From assembly GCA_027489375.1 (NCBI GenBank), contig JAIXZW010000007.1, positions 186,001 through 250,000 on the forward strand: a stretch of DNA of 64,000 nt. The letters are read 5' to 3'. This DNA comes from Paracoccaceae bacterium (GTDB lineage: Bacteria > Pseudomonadota > Alphaproteobacteria > Rhodobacterales > Rhodobacteraceae). Below, in pieces: positions 53,624-60,901 of this stretch. The position numbers and the translations under genes are program-made. Below the pieces are notes generated by a model, which saw only the letters and a list, made by a program, of their open reading frames with translations, had not been told where the DNA came from and did not search any database. Each line of letters begins with the position of its first letter. The first letter of the stretch is position 1.

Positions 53624-55153
53624 TCACCCGCCCGAAGGGGAGAACATCACGCTCCCCTGCGGTAGCTGCGGTGCGACGAACATGTTCGTGGGCGGCTGCA
53701 CGCGGATCACGCTCGGCATGGTCAGCGATGCAGGTTCCAGCGCCGGTGACGGGCGCGGTGTCGGCGTGGGAGCGGCCGCGACCGGCGCGCCCTGCGGTGC
53801 GGGCAGGGCCGAGGTCTTGCGCTGCGGCGCACCGGGCACCACGGGCGGTGCGGCCTTTTCCGCCTGCGCCGCATCCGCAGCCTCGCGGCCCGCCGCGGCG
53901 GCGATCTTCATCGCCTCCTGCACGACCACGGCCGCCACATCGCCCTCTTCGCCATCCAGCCCGCGCCGCGCCGCCTCTTGCAACAGCTTCAGCGCCAGAT
54001 TGGCCATCTGGATCGCCTCTGCCGCCAGCTTCATGCGGTCCTCGGACAACTCGGCCTCCTGCGACTTCTTCGCCGTCTGGATCGCCTTGGTCGCGGTCTT
54101 GGCCGCTTCTTTGCCGATCAGCGACGCCTGCTCCCGCGGATCGCGTGGATTGTTGCCCCTGCCGTCCGGCGCGTCGCCCTGCGGCGCGGCACCCTCGGGC
54201 ACGTCCTCTTGCGGCATCGCGCCCGGACCAAGCGGCTGCGGGTTCTGCGGCGGCAAGGCCTGCTGCACCGGCACGTTCAGATCGCCGCCACCCTGCGCCG
54301 ACGCCTCGAGGAACGACGGGTCCGCCGTTCCGTTATGCTCCACCGCTCCGGCACCGCCGGGCACCAGCCCGCGGCATTGCGCATAGACGCCGGGGTTCAT
54401 CACCTGACCCAGCAGCTCGAAGGTCGCAAGGCTGACCATCTGGCGCAGCGCGAAGTTCATCGCCTCGCGCTCCATCCCGCCCGCATCCAGCGACACCAGC
54501 GTATCGCCAAAGAACTGCGACCCGCTGAAACCCGCCTCGGACATGAAGATCTGCTTCTGCAGCGGGATCGACGCCACGACCCGCCCCGTGAAGGCATCGA
54601 CCATCGACAGGTCCAGCCCCACCATGATCCGGCTCTGCCGCTTTTTCGGCCCGAAGCCCGCGACCGTAACCTCGTATCCCCCGCCCGGAATGTAATCGAG
54701 ACTGTTGATACTGCCCGAAACGTAGAAATTCACCGGCACCTGGCTCTTGATGTCGCGGATGCCCCACGTCGCCTCGATCACCGAAACGTTGACCTGACTG
54801 CGGTTCACCACCGTCACACCGGCGCGGAACAGCGCCGATTGCACCATGTCCCCCGCGCCCTGCGTCACCATCTTGCCCGAGCCGCCGTCGTTGAACGACT
54901 CCTTGCCCGTGTTGTCCGTGACCTGCCCGACCGCAAAGACGACGTTGCGCTTGATCTTGCCGCGCAGACAGCCCAGCGCCGAATCGAACGCCGTCACGAT
55001 GTCCTCGATCGGCGGACCCTGAACCAGATTGGCCCGCTCCCAGGGCTTTTCCGTCGCCCCCGGAACCTGCGTGCAACCCGCCACGGCAAGCGCCACCACG
55101 GCCGATACGATCCGCCGCGCCGCGACCCCCTGTTTTCCCCGCATCAGTTGCAT
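53624..55153 (-). CDS. hfaB: CsgG/HfaB-type outer-membrane lipoprotein
   Basis: This 509-residue lipoprotein has the lipobox AVAGC. A CsgG-type domain follows (about 45-260), with VVFAVGQVTDNTG, MVQSALFRAGVTVVNRS, YVSGSINSLDYIPGGGYEV and GLDLSMVDAFTGRVVASI. CsgG/HfaB proteins form the outer-membrane channel that exports curli subunits or anchors the Caulobacter holdfast. A further 250 residues, rich in Pro, Gln and Ala with a coiled-coil-like block (about 330-420), extend it well past the usual length (CsgG about 277). The ATG at 55153 has AGGGG upstream and overlaps the HfaA-like gene by 10 bp. Confidence 0.8.
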   Translation of the reverse strand: MQLMRGKQGVAARRIVSAVVALAVAGCTQVPGATEKPWERANLVQGPPIEDIVTAFDSALGCLRGKIKRNVVFAVGQVTDNTGKESFNDGGSGKMVTQGAGDMVQSALFRAGVTVVNRSQVNVSVIEATWGIRDIKSQVPVNFYVSGSINSLDYIPGGGYEVTVAGFGPKKRQSRIMVGLDLSMVDAFTGRVVASIPLQKQIFMSEAGFSGSQFFGDTLVSLDAGGMEREAMNFALRQMVSLATFELLGQVMNPGVYAQCRGLVPGGAGAVEHNGTADPSFLEASAQGGGDLNVPVQQALPPQNPQPLGPGAMPQEDVPEGAAPQGDAPDGRGNNPRDPREQASLIGKEAAKTATKAIQTAKKSQEAELSEDRMKLAAEAIQMANLALKLLQEAARRGLDGEEGDVAAVVVQEAMKIAAAAGREAADAAQAEKAAPPVVPGAPQRKTSALPAPQGAPVAAAPTPTPRPSPALEPASLTMPSVIRVQPPTNMFVAPQLPQGSVMFSPSGG

Positions 55154-55698
55154 GTCTGCCCCTGCGCGCTGGAGGCCATGCTGATGTCGATCCCGAACGA
55201 GGCGTCGAGGTTCGGCGTCGTCGATTCCATGGTGGTCAGCGTGCCGTCGATGCAGCCCTGGCTGTCGGCGCGGATCGTCGAATCGACCGTGTTGTTGTCG
55301 CCCGTCACGTCGATGTTCGTCGTGCCGGTGTTGAGTGCGCCCACCGCATAGCTCGACTGCGCCGAATCCCCGACCTGGAACTCGGACCGGTTCGTCGCGC
55401 CCTCGCCGACCATCACTTCCTGATAGTTCTGGCGGTTGTCATAGTTGTTCACCGTCGTGGCCCTGCCCGCATTCCGCGCCGCCAGCATCGCCTGCGCCTG
55501 CTGCAACTGGAGTGTCCGCTCCGCCACCGTGGAAAAGCCCCAGCCGCTCGACCAGTTCTGCCCTGATGAGGTCCATTCCTGCGCCGCCGCAGCCCCTGCG
55601 AGCAGCGCCCAACCGATCAGCGCCGCCGGAGCAACCGCTCCGGCTCTGCGCAAGGCCCGCTTCAGCGAAACCGTTCTTCGTCCCGTCGTCATCATCAT
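55144..55698 (-). CDS. hfaA: HfaA-like holdfast-anchor/curli-like protein
   Basis: This 184-residue secreted protein has a signal peptide ending AGAAAA-QE. The mature start QEWTSSGQNWSSGWGF is followed by an Asn-rich zone (TVNNYDNRQNY). It then carries QVGDSAQSSYAVGALNTG and TTNIDVTGDNNTVDSTI, which resemble curli or HfaA beta-repeats. Two Cys near the C-terminus may form a disulphide. The three ATG codons in a row at the start (55698, 55695, 55692) leave the exact start open. It lies directly before the CsgG-type gene. Confidence 0.65.
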   Translation of the reverse strand: MMMTTGRRTVSLKRALRRAGAVAPAALIGWALLAGAAAAQEWTSSGQNWSSGWGFSTVAERTLQLQQAQAMLAARNAGRATTVNNYDNRQNYQEVMVGEGATNRSEFQVGDSAQSSYAVGALNTGTTNIDVTGDNNTVDSTIRADSQGCIDGTLTTMESTTPNLDASFGIDISMASSAQGQTCN

Positions 55699-55735
55699 CT
55701 TTCAGCCGGCTCCTGCCGCGCCCACAGATCCGCGC

Positions 55736-56347
55736 TCAATACGTCGCGCTTACCGACACACCCCCCGGCCCCGCCGAAGCCGAGTAGCTTCCCGAAGACG
55801 AGGTCGTGGAACTCGAGGAACTGCCGCCCCCCGCGGACGACGACGAAGATGTCCCGCCCGAGGTCGTCGCACTGCTCGACGAGCCGCCACCGGCATAAGC
55901 GCCCGAAGCGCTCCCCCCGCCCGTGGTTGTCGACGAACTTCCCGTCGGCGAAGCCGAAGCCGAGGAAGACGTCCCCCCGCTCGTCGACGTGGCCGAGGTG
56001 CTGCCACCGCCCGCACTGGCCGAAGCAGACCCGCCCGACGCAGGCGGAGGCGGAGGCGGAGGCGGAGGCGGAGGCGGAGGCGGCGGCGGCGGCGGAGGGG
56101 GCGGCGGCGGCGGCGGCGGCGGCGGGAAGATGCCGCCCGTCGTCACCTGCGCACCCGCCACGACCGGCGCCACCAGCGGCGCACATTTCAGCGCCGCGGG
56201 CCGCGACCATTTTTCGTCAAGGACCAGCCCTTGCTCTTCCGCCCAGCAATAAGCGTTCTGGTATTGTGGCGGCTGGGTGCAGCCCGCCACAAATCCGGCC
56301 ACCGGAACGACGACAAGACCAAGAATATTCAAACCGAGACGGCGCAT
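55736..56347 (-). CDS. poly-proline, Ser/Gly-rich lipoprotein
   Basis: This 203-residue lipoprotein has the lipobox VAGC (near residue 23) and a small globular part with two Cys (YCWAEEQ and LKCAPLV). An unbroken run of 28 prolines (about residues 75-102) is followed by a Ser/Gly/Thr/Ala tail with no charged residues. It leads the adhesin locus. Poly-Pro rods often act as spacers across peptidoglycan or from the outer membrane to the surface, so this may be a stalk-like anchor. Relatives are not recognised. Confidence 0.7.
   Translation of the reverse strand: MRRLGLNILGLVVVPVAGFVAGCTQPPQYQNAYCWAEEQGLVLDEKWSRPAALKCAPLVAPVVAGAQVTTGGIFPPPPPPPPPPPPPPPPPPPPPPPPPPPPASGGSASASAGGGSTSATSTSGGTSSSASASPTGSSSTTTGGGSASGAYAGGGSSSSATTSGGTSSSSSAGGGSSSSSTTSSSGSYSASAGPGGVSVSATY
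56042..56125. repeat. Pro-codon tandem tract (84 bp)
   Basis: The proline run is encoded by a GCC/TCC-type tract: six-base units GGCGGA on the plus strand repeated about seven times, then mostly GGC triplets. Slippage is likely, and lengths may vary between isolates or assemblies. Confidence 0.85.
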
Positions 56348-56514
56348 AGGGAAACCCTGTCAAACAATTCAGGTTTGACGTAACACCTTGGTCTTTATGC
56401 GCAAACCTGTCTTACTGCTGATGCAGCATCCCCAAGCAGACTGTAAAAATCTTTGGTATTAATTATGAAAATCGGATTCGCGGAGCTTTTCGCCGATTTC
56501 GCCCATTTTAATAC

Positions 56515-56546
56515 AAAAGGCGCCAAAGGTATTAAACCTCGGCGCC
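56515..56546 (-). terminator. terminator of the RHH-like gene
   Basis: GGCGCC (56519-56524) with AGGT pairs with ACCT and GGCGCC (56541-56546). AAAA at 56515-56518 gives the U-run on the minus strand. It ends leftward transcription ahead of the adhesin operon. Confidence 0.75.
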
Positions 56547-56584
56547 CCTTTCGGTAAACTCAGCCAAAATCCGGATTTTCCCGG

Positions 56585-56845
56585 TCACACATGCCCGTTC
56601 TGCCGCAGCCAGCTCGACAGGATCGAACGGATCGCCTGTGGCCGGCTCACCTCGTCGTCGAGCGAGGCGCGGTATTTCTCCAGCGCGGCCAGTTGGCGCG
56701 CCGTCAGATGCACGCCCACCAGAAAGCGCTTGCGGTCGGCGGCACTTGCCGAACCCAGCCACTCGGCCGGATAGACGTCGCCCGTCGCGGGATCCGTCCG
56801 CCCCAAGCCTTCGCTTCCGCCCGCCTCGTTGTGCATGTCCATCAT
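56585..56845 (-). CDS. small ribbon-helix-helix-like protein
   Basis: This 86-residue protein has a C-terminal half (FLVGVHLTARQLAALEKY, then VSRPQAIRSILSSWL) with the strand-helix-helix pattern of RHH DNA-binding proteins. The N-terminal half is short and acidic. Two ATG starts are adjacent (56845, 56842), with GGGGGTGG upstream. It lies between the adhesin operon and the LuxR-type regulator, both on the same strand. A role in their control is possible but unproven. Confidence 0.6.
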   Translation of the reverse strand: MMDMHNEAGGSEGLGRTDPATGDVYPAEWLGSASAADRKRFLVGVHLTARQLAALEKYRASLDDEVSRPQAIRSILSSWLRQNGHV

Positions 56846-56979
56846 CGCCACCCCCGTAGCCTCGCCCAAGTTATAGGCCGGAACGAAAGATAGTGTAGAC
56901 GGCCTTCGGTCTGCGCTTCGCACAGGTTTCCACTGCCGCTACAACCTCTTGGCCATCCCGCCGCTTCCGCGCCATACCG

Positions 56980-57612
56980 TCAGGCAAGCCCGCTCGCGAT
57001 GGATTTCATCGCGATCTGCGTGCGGTTCGTCACGTTCATCTTGGCGCAGAGCGACCGCACATGCATCTTCACCGTGATCTCGGTCAGACCAAGCTCGCGC
57101 GCGATGTCCTTGTTCGTCTCGCCCTTGCAGATGCGCCGCAGCACATCCATCTCCCGCGCCGAGATATTGCCCGACTGCGTGCGCCGGTCCACCCGCGCAA
57201 GCGTCGACGTGACCGTGCTCGGAATATAGACCTCGCCCGATTCGACGAACCGGATGGCATTCGCAAGCGACTTGGCCGACAGCGTCTTCGGGATATAACC
57301 CGACACGCCCATTTCAAGCGCCTTGAAAATCGCCTCTTGCCGCACCTGACCCGAGAAAAGAACCACCTTCCCCCCGTCATTTGCAGCGACAGCCGCTTCC
57401 ACGCCCTGCAAGCCGTTCATCCCCGGCATATCAAGATCAAGCAAAACGACATCGAAATGTCCGTTCTCCTCGATCCGCGACAATACCGTTTCAAGGCTTT
57501 CTGCGCGGCTGGAAACAAACCCCCCGTCACTCGCAAGAAATATATCGATCATGTCCACCAATAGGGCGTGATCATCCGCGATTAACACGGATATTTTGCG
57601 TGCATCTTGCAT
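56980..57612 (-). CDS. NarL/LuxR-type response regulator
   Basis: This 210-residue protein has a receiver domain (1-120) with acceptor Asp59 in VVLLDLDMPGMNG and Lys in YIPKTLS. The LuxR-type HTH (about 145-210) reads ISAREMDVLRRICKGETNKD and then IARELGLTEITVKMHVRSL. No partner kinase is adjacent. The ATG at 57612 is chosen; an in-frame start 13 codons upstream is weaker. It is near the adhesin locus and could control it. Confidence 0.88.
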   Translation of the reverse strand: MQDARKISVLIADDHALLVDMIDIFLASDGGFVSSRAESLETVLSRIEENGHFDVVLLDLDMPGMNGLQGVEAAVAANDGGKVVLFSGQVRQEAIFKALEMGVSGYIPKTLSAKSLANAIRFVESGEVYIPSTVTSTLARVDRRTQSGNISAREMDVLRRICKGETNKDIARELGLTEITVKMHVRSLCAKMNVTNRTQIAMKSIASGLA

Positions 57613-57684
57613 CTTCGAACCTTTCCCGAGTTCCGAATTAGGCAGCCGCATCAGTGGATCGGGCCGAATGATCTTTCAAGTTCG

Positions 57685-57713
57685 TTGAAGTCTAGGTTGC
57701 CACGCGAAAGATA
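57685..57713 (+). promoter_or_regulatory. candidate promoter of the small RNA
   Basis: TTGAAG (57685-57690), 17 bases, then AAGATA (57708-57713). Rightward transcription would start near 57720. Divergent from the LuxR-type regulator gene. Confidence 0.45.
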
Positions 57714-57719
57714 GGGATC

Positions 57720-57940
57720 GGGTGACTTAGGCCCGTGCCAGCCGGACGGGGAACCCTAACGAAAGAGATTTTCCCAAACCGGTGGAGCATGACGACAGAC
57801 CGAAGCCCCGCCCCGCATCGCATGCACGGCTTGCGGCACCGCCCCCGCGGGCCATGATCGACCCTGCGATCGTCCCTGACCCGGGCGTATCATACTGCCG
57901 TTCGAATATCCTCGCCCCGGCCTCGTGCCGGGGTTTTTTT
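57720..57940 (+). ncRNA. candidate small RNA, about 220 nt
   Basis: A promoter-like pair at 57685-57713 and a very strong terminator at 57915-57940 frame a region with no credible gene on either strand. The only ORFs inside are short, with poor ribosome binding sites. No known RNA family is recognised. Its ends are inferred from the two signals only. It lies in a 411-bp gap between two leftward genes. Confidence 0.4.
57915..57940 (+). terminator. strong Rho-independent terminator with no gene before it
   Basis: CCCCGGC-CTCGT-GCCGGGG (57915-57933) is followed by seven T residues. The genes on both sides are on the minus strand, so this plus-strand terminator implies a non-coding transcript. 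Confidence 0.9.
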
Positions 57941-57964
57941 ATCCCGCACGGCCTTGGCGGACGC

Positions 57965-57988
57965 AAAAGGGGCGGCTTGCGCCGCCCC
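57965..57988 (-). terminator. terminator of the small lipoprotein gene
   Basis: GGGGCGGC-TTGC-GCCGCCCC (57969-57988), with AAAA at 57965-57968 giving a U-run on the minus strand. Confidence 0.8.
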
Positions 57989-58023
57989 GTTCGGTCTTCC
58001 CTCAGGCCGTGACCCGACGCAGA

Positions 58024-58356
58024 TCAGGCACATTCCTGAACACGCGCCTCGAGCGCGAGGATCTTGCCCTTGCTCGTCGCGATGGCACCCTCGCGGTCGG
58101 CACCCGTCAGGCTCGACACCGGCACGAGCACGAGGAACACGCCGATCGCATCCCCGGTCTGCGCCCTCTTCTGCTGGGTTTCCAGCGCGGAAAGCGTGGC
58201 CCGCTCCTGCTCCAGCATCGGACGGGCCTTCTTGCAGGACAGGTTGTCATAGGAACCCGCCATCGACACCGGCGCAATCGAAGCCGGCGACTTCGCACAA
58301 GCCGACAAAGAACCGCCCGCAACCATGAGCGCGAGCGAAAGGTTGAGTAGTTTCAT
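58024..58356 (-). CDS. small lipoprotein with coiled-coil segment
   Basis: This 110-residue protein has a lipoprotein signal (MKLLNLSLALMVAGGSLSAC). The mature part has one further Cys (LSCKKA), a helical segment (ARPMLEQERATLSALETQQK) and a hydrophobic stretch GVFLVLVPVSSLTG that may insert in the membrane. A second C-terminal helix ends QECA. The ATG at 58356 has GGAG upstream. Function is unknown. Confidence 0.7.
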   Translation of the reverse strand: MKLLNLSLALMVAGGSLSACAKSPASIAPVSMAGSYDNLSCKKARPMLEQERATLSALETQQKRAQTGDAIGVFLVLVPVSSLTGADREGAIATSKGKILALEARVQECA

Positions 58357-58671
58357 AAAATTGAACTCCAAAAGCATGCAATTGAACCTGCCGGATCACC
58401 ACAGGAACCCAAGTCACTCGCACCCAAATCGACAGCCCAACCCGCCCTGCATCCGACCGGCGCCAGCCGCGGTCAATCTTCGTTAACGAAATCGGTGAAT
58501 TGCGGACGGCCCCTGTATCCCCCAAGCCACCGTAAGCCCCTGACCTGCCCCCCGCATCGCCCCCCCCGCATAACCCCGGCGCGGGCCTCCACGCCATATC
58601 GGCAAGGCGCAAACAAACAGACCGCGCCAAGGCAGGCGGGCGCGGGGTCACGGACGGTGTTCAGGGAAATC
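58357..58671. other. intergenic region between lipoprotein and tRNA-Ala
   Basis: These 315 bp contain no credible ORF. I see the 12-bp palindrome TTCGTTAACGAA (58479-58490), which may be an operator or upstream element of the lipoprotein gene. The part nearest the tRNA holds its 3' flank; no clear U-run terminator is seen. Confidence 0.5.
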
Positions 58672-58747
58672 TGGTGGAGCAGAGGGGGATCGAACCCCTG
58701 ACCTTATCATTGCGAACGATACGCTCTCCCAACTGAGCTACTGCCCC
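58672..58747 (-). tRNA. tRNA-Ala (anticodon CGC)
   Basis: A full cloverleaf: the acceptor stem GGGGCAG/CTGCTCC contains the G3-U70 pair that marks alanine tRNAs. D-arm GCTC/GAGC; anticodon loop TTCGCAA with anticodon CGC; T-arm AGGGG-TTCGATC-CCCCT; discriminator A and encoded CCA. 76 nt in all. It reads GCG codons. Confidence 0.95.
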
Positions 58748-58758
58748 ATCCGCGCGGG

Positions 58759-58788
58759 TGTTCTGGCGCATGAAAGGGGCACTGTCAA
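58759..58788 (-). promoter_or_regulatory. promoter of tRNA-Ala
   Basis: On the minus strand, TTGACA (58783-58788), 18 bases, then AGAACA (58759-58764). The start point would lie a few bases before the tRNA. Confidence 0.55.
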
Positions 58789-58809
58789 GCGCCCCCGATC
58801 AGCGCCGAT

Positions 58810-59256
58810 TCACGCCCGCTGCGTCATATGGCCCTGCACGAAGGCCACGATTTCCGCCGCAGGCCGCGCTCCCGCCAGACGCGCCACCTCGCGCCCGCGC
58901 CGATAAAGGACCAGCGCCGGAATCCCGCGGATATTCGCCTGCTGCGCGATCCTCGGCTGGTCCTCGGTGTTCAGTTTGGCCAGCCGCACTTGCGGTGCCA
59001 AAGTCTTGGCCGCCTTGGCGAATTCCGGTGCCATCATCCGGCACGGCCCGCACCACGGCGCCCAGTAATCGACCAAGAGCGGCAGGTCGTCCCCCCGCAC
59101 GGCCTTGTCATGCGACAGCCCGTCCAGCTCGTGCACGCGCCCGTCCGCCAGCGCCTCGCCGCATGATCCGCATTTCGGTCCCGCCGCCAGACGCTCTGCC
59201 GGCACGCGGTTCGCCTGCCCGCAGGTGGCGCAAACCAATCTGATCCCTTCCGCCAT
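58810..59256 (-). CDS. trxC: thioredoxin 2
   Basis: This 148-residue protein has an N-terminal zinc ribbon (CATCGQ, then CGSC) and a thioredoxin fold with active site [12 protein letters not shown] near residue 70 and the cis-Pro in GIPAL. TrxC reduces cytoplasmic disulphides and is often induced by oxidative stress; the zinc part is redox-sensitive. The start is ATG at 59256 just after a GTG. Confidence 0.95.
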   Translation of the reverse strand: MAEGIRLVCATCGQANRVPAERLAAGPKCGSCGEALADGRVHELDGLSHDKAVRGDDLPLLVDYWAPWCGPCRMMAPEFAKAAKTLAPQVRLAKLNTEDQPRIAQQANIRGIPALVLYRRGREVARLAGARPAAEIVAFVQGHMTQRA

Positions 59257-59328
59257 CACGACCTCACATTCATTTCCACGAATATGAGTGCGGCCCCGCC
59301 CGCAAACAAGACCCGCCCGACCGCCATG

Positions 59329-59655
59329 TCACAGGAAATCCGCTTCCTCGCCGGTCACATCGACGCCCAACGCCTCCAGCCCCGCTTCGAGGTTCTCGGC
59401 CAGATGCGGCATGCCCATCAGATACTGGTCCGTCGGCACCGTCGCCTCGGCATAGGCCGTCTCGACCGCTTCGGCATAGGCTTCCGCCTCGAACGCGCCA
59501 CGCCCGACCCATGCGATCGCGGTCAGATGCGCTTTCTCGTCATCGTTCAACCCGTCGATAAAGGCGTGCAGCTCGCGCTCCGCCACGGCCCCCTCTCGGG
59601 CCTGAAAGATCACCTGAACCACCTTGTCGGCGCTGATCTCGATCATGTCGCTCAT
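59329..59655 (-). CDS. DUF3775 family protein
   Basis: This 108-residue acidic helical protein resembles DUF3775 (MIEISADKVVQVIFQAREG, HAFIDGLNDDEKAHL, ALMWVG-type block AIAWVGRGAFEAEA, MPHLAENLEAGLEALG). Function is unknown. It lies between trxC and azlD on the same strand with short gaps. Confidence 0.75.
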   Translation of the reverse strand: MSDMIEISADKVVQVIFQAREGAVAERELHAFIDGLNDDEKAHLTAIAWVGRGAFEAEAYAEAVETAYAEATVPTDQYLMGMPHLAENLEAGLEALGVDVTGEEADFL

Positions 59656-59736
59656 CCCCGTTGGCTGCAGGGATGGTCGCGCCGCAGCGCCTGCTCTGCA
59701 AGGGCTTTAACGACTGTTACGAAAAACGTGAAACCG

Positions 59737-60048
59737 TCACGCCAGCGCAAAGACCGCGCCGTAAGCCAGCGACCCCGCAAGCGTGGCCAGCACCACCGAC
59801 CGCCGCCAGACCCAGACCGCCAGCACGGCAGCGATCCCCGCCACCAGCGGCAGTCGTGCCGCCCCCACCATCGGCAGGACCGAGGCGACGACCAGCGTGG
59901 CAATCGCCGCAGGGCCGGTGGCGGCCAGAAACCGCGCCATGCGCCCCGCCGCCTGCCCCTCGCCCCAGCCCATGCGGATCGGCCCGTAGCGAAAGGCGTA
60001 ATTGGCCAGACCCACGATCAGCGCCAGAACGACAACCTCGCCCCTCAT
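59737..60048 (-). CDS. azlD: AzlD family branched-chain amino-acid exporter subunit
   Basis: This 103-residue protein has three to four hydrophobic helices (VVVLALIVGLANYAFRYGPI, AIATLVVASVLPMV, LVAGIAAVLAVWVW). It is the small subunit of the AzlC/AzlD (LIV-E) exporter. Its ATG overlaps the azlC stop (ATGA). Confidence 0.85.
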   Translation of the reverse strand: MRGEVVVLALIVGLANYAFRYGPIRMGWGEGQAAGRMARFLAATGPAAIATLVVASVLPMVGAARLPLVAGIAAVLAVWVWRRSVVLATLAGSLAYGAVFALA

Positions 60049-60746
60049 TTCCGCACCACCCCCGCCAAAGCGCCAGCGACCATCCCGCCAAGGATGCCGA
60101 CCGTTGGCGAAACCGCCAGCGTCCCCGCCACCGTCGCAACACCCGCAACCGCGATCACCGGCACCGCCGCCCGCGTCAGGATCGACAGAAGCAGCGCAAG
60201 GAACAGCGCGGGCAGCATGAAGCCCAAACCCGCCTCCACCGCCGGATAGGCCTGCAAGGCACCGCCCCCCGCGAGCGTGCCGACCGCCGTGCCCGACACC
60301 CATGCCGCATAGGCACCCAACCCGATGCCATACATGAACGGCTCGCCAAACCGCCGCCCGCGCGCCAATTCGCCCAAGGCCGCGCCGAACACCTCGTCCG
60401 TCAGCCCCCATGCCCAGCCCCACGCCCGCTTGCGTGCCGCATCGGCCCCCGCCGCCCGCATCAGCGCAGGCCCGTAAAGCACATGGCGCAGGTTCATGGC
60501 GACAAGGGTGAAAGCCGACACCAGCACCGGCGCCCCCGATGCCACAAGCGCCAGCGCCAGAAACTGCGATGCACCGGCATAGATGACCAGCGACAGCATC
60601 ACCGCCTCGGCCTCTGAAAACCCCGCCTTGGTCGCGGCCACGCCAAAGGCGAATGCGATCGGGAAATAGCCCAAGGCGATGGGCAGGGCGGTGACAAGGC
60701 CACTCGCAAAACCGGACGTTTCCTCGCGCACCGCACACTCCCGCAT
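60045..60746 (-). CDS. azlC: AzlC family branched-chain amino-acid exporter
   Basis: This 233-residue membrane protein has the AzlC blocks ALPIALGYFPIAFAFG, VIYAGASQFLALAL, NLRHVLYGPAL and WGLTDEVFG. With AzlD it exports branched-chain amino acids or analogues. The ATG at 60746 gives the normal start. No Lrp-type regulator is adjacent. Confidence 0.9.
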   Translation of the reverse strand: MRECAVREETSGFASGLVTALPIALGYFPIAFAFGVAATKAGFSEAEAVMLSLVIYAGASQFLALALVASGAPVLVSAFTLVAMNLRHVLYGPALMRAAGADAARKRAWGWAWGLTDEVFGAALGELARGRRFGEPFMYGIGLGAYAAWVSGTAVGTLAGGGALQAYPAVEAGLGFMLPALFLALLLSILTRAAVPVIAVAGVATVAGTLAVSPTVGILGGMVAGALAGVVRK

Positions 60747-60901
60747 CGACACGCCAGGACTTAGCCGCGCGACCCCGCCGATGACAAGTCTCGCCCGCAA
60801 AAAGATGACCGCGGCGTTAACCCTTCACATCGCGCGTCTGCATCGGGTGTGCATCCGCGCCCCGGAATCGGATTTGAACTCCACTCCGTGAAATCAACGA
60901 C

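Noticed and set aside
55923-56252. A plus-strand frame with a long poly-glycine run
   Set aside because: It is the reverse reading of the proline tract in the lipoprotein gene, with no start context and no neighbours on that strand.
57720-57780. Part of a cobalamin riboswitch (GCC...GGGGAACCC)
   Set aside because: The B12-box and the downstream GCCACTG-type element are missing, and no cobalamin or methionine gene follows.
58479-58490. The palindrome TTCGTTAACGAA as a proven operator
   Set aside because: It is short and isolated, with no nearby promoter or regulator to link it to. It is kept only as a note within the gap entry.
60860-60900. A stretch resembling the T-arm of a tRNA (GGATTTGAACTCC)
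   Set aside because: No acceptor, D or anticodon arm could be built around it on either strand.
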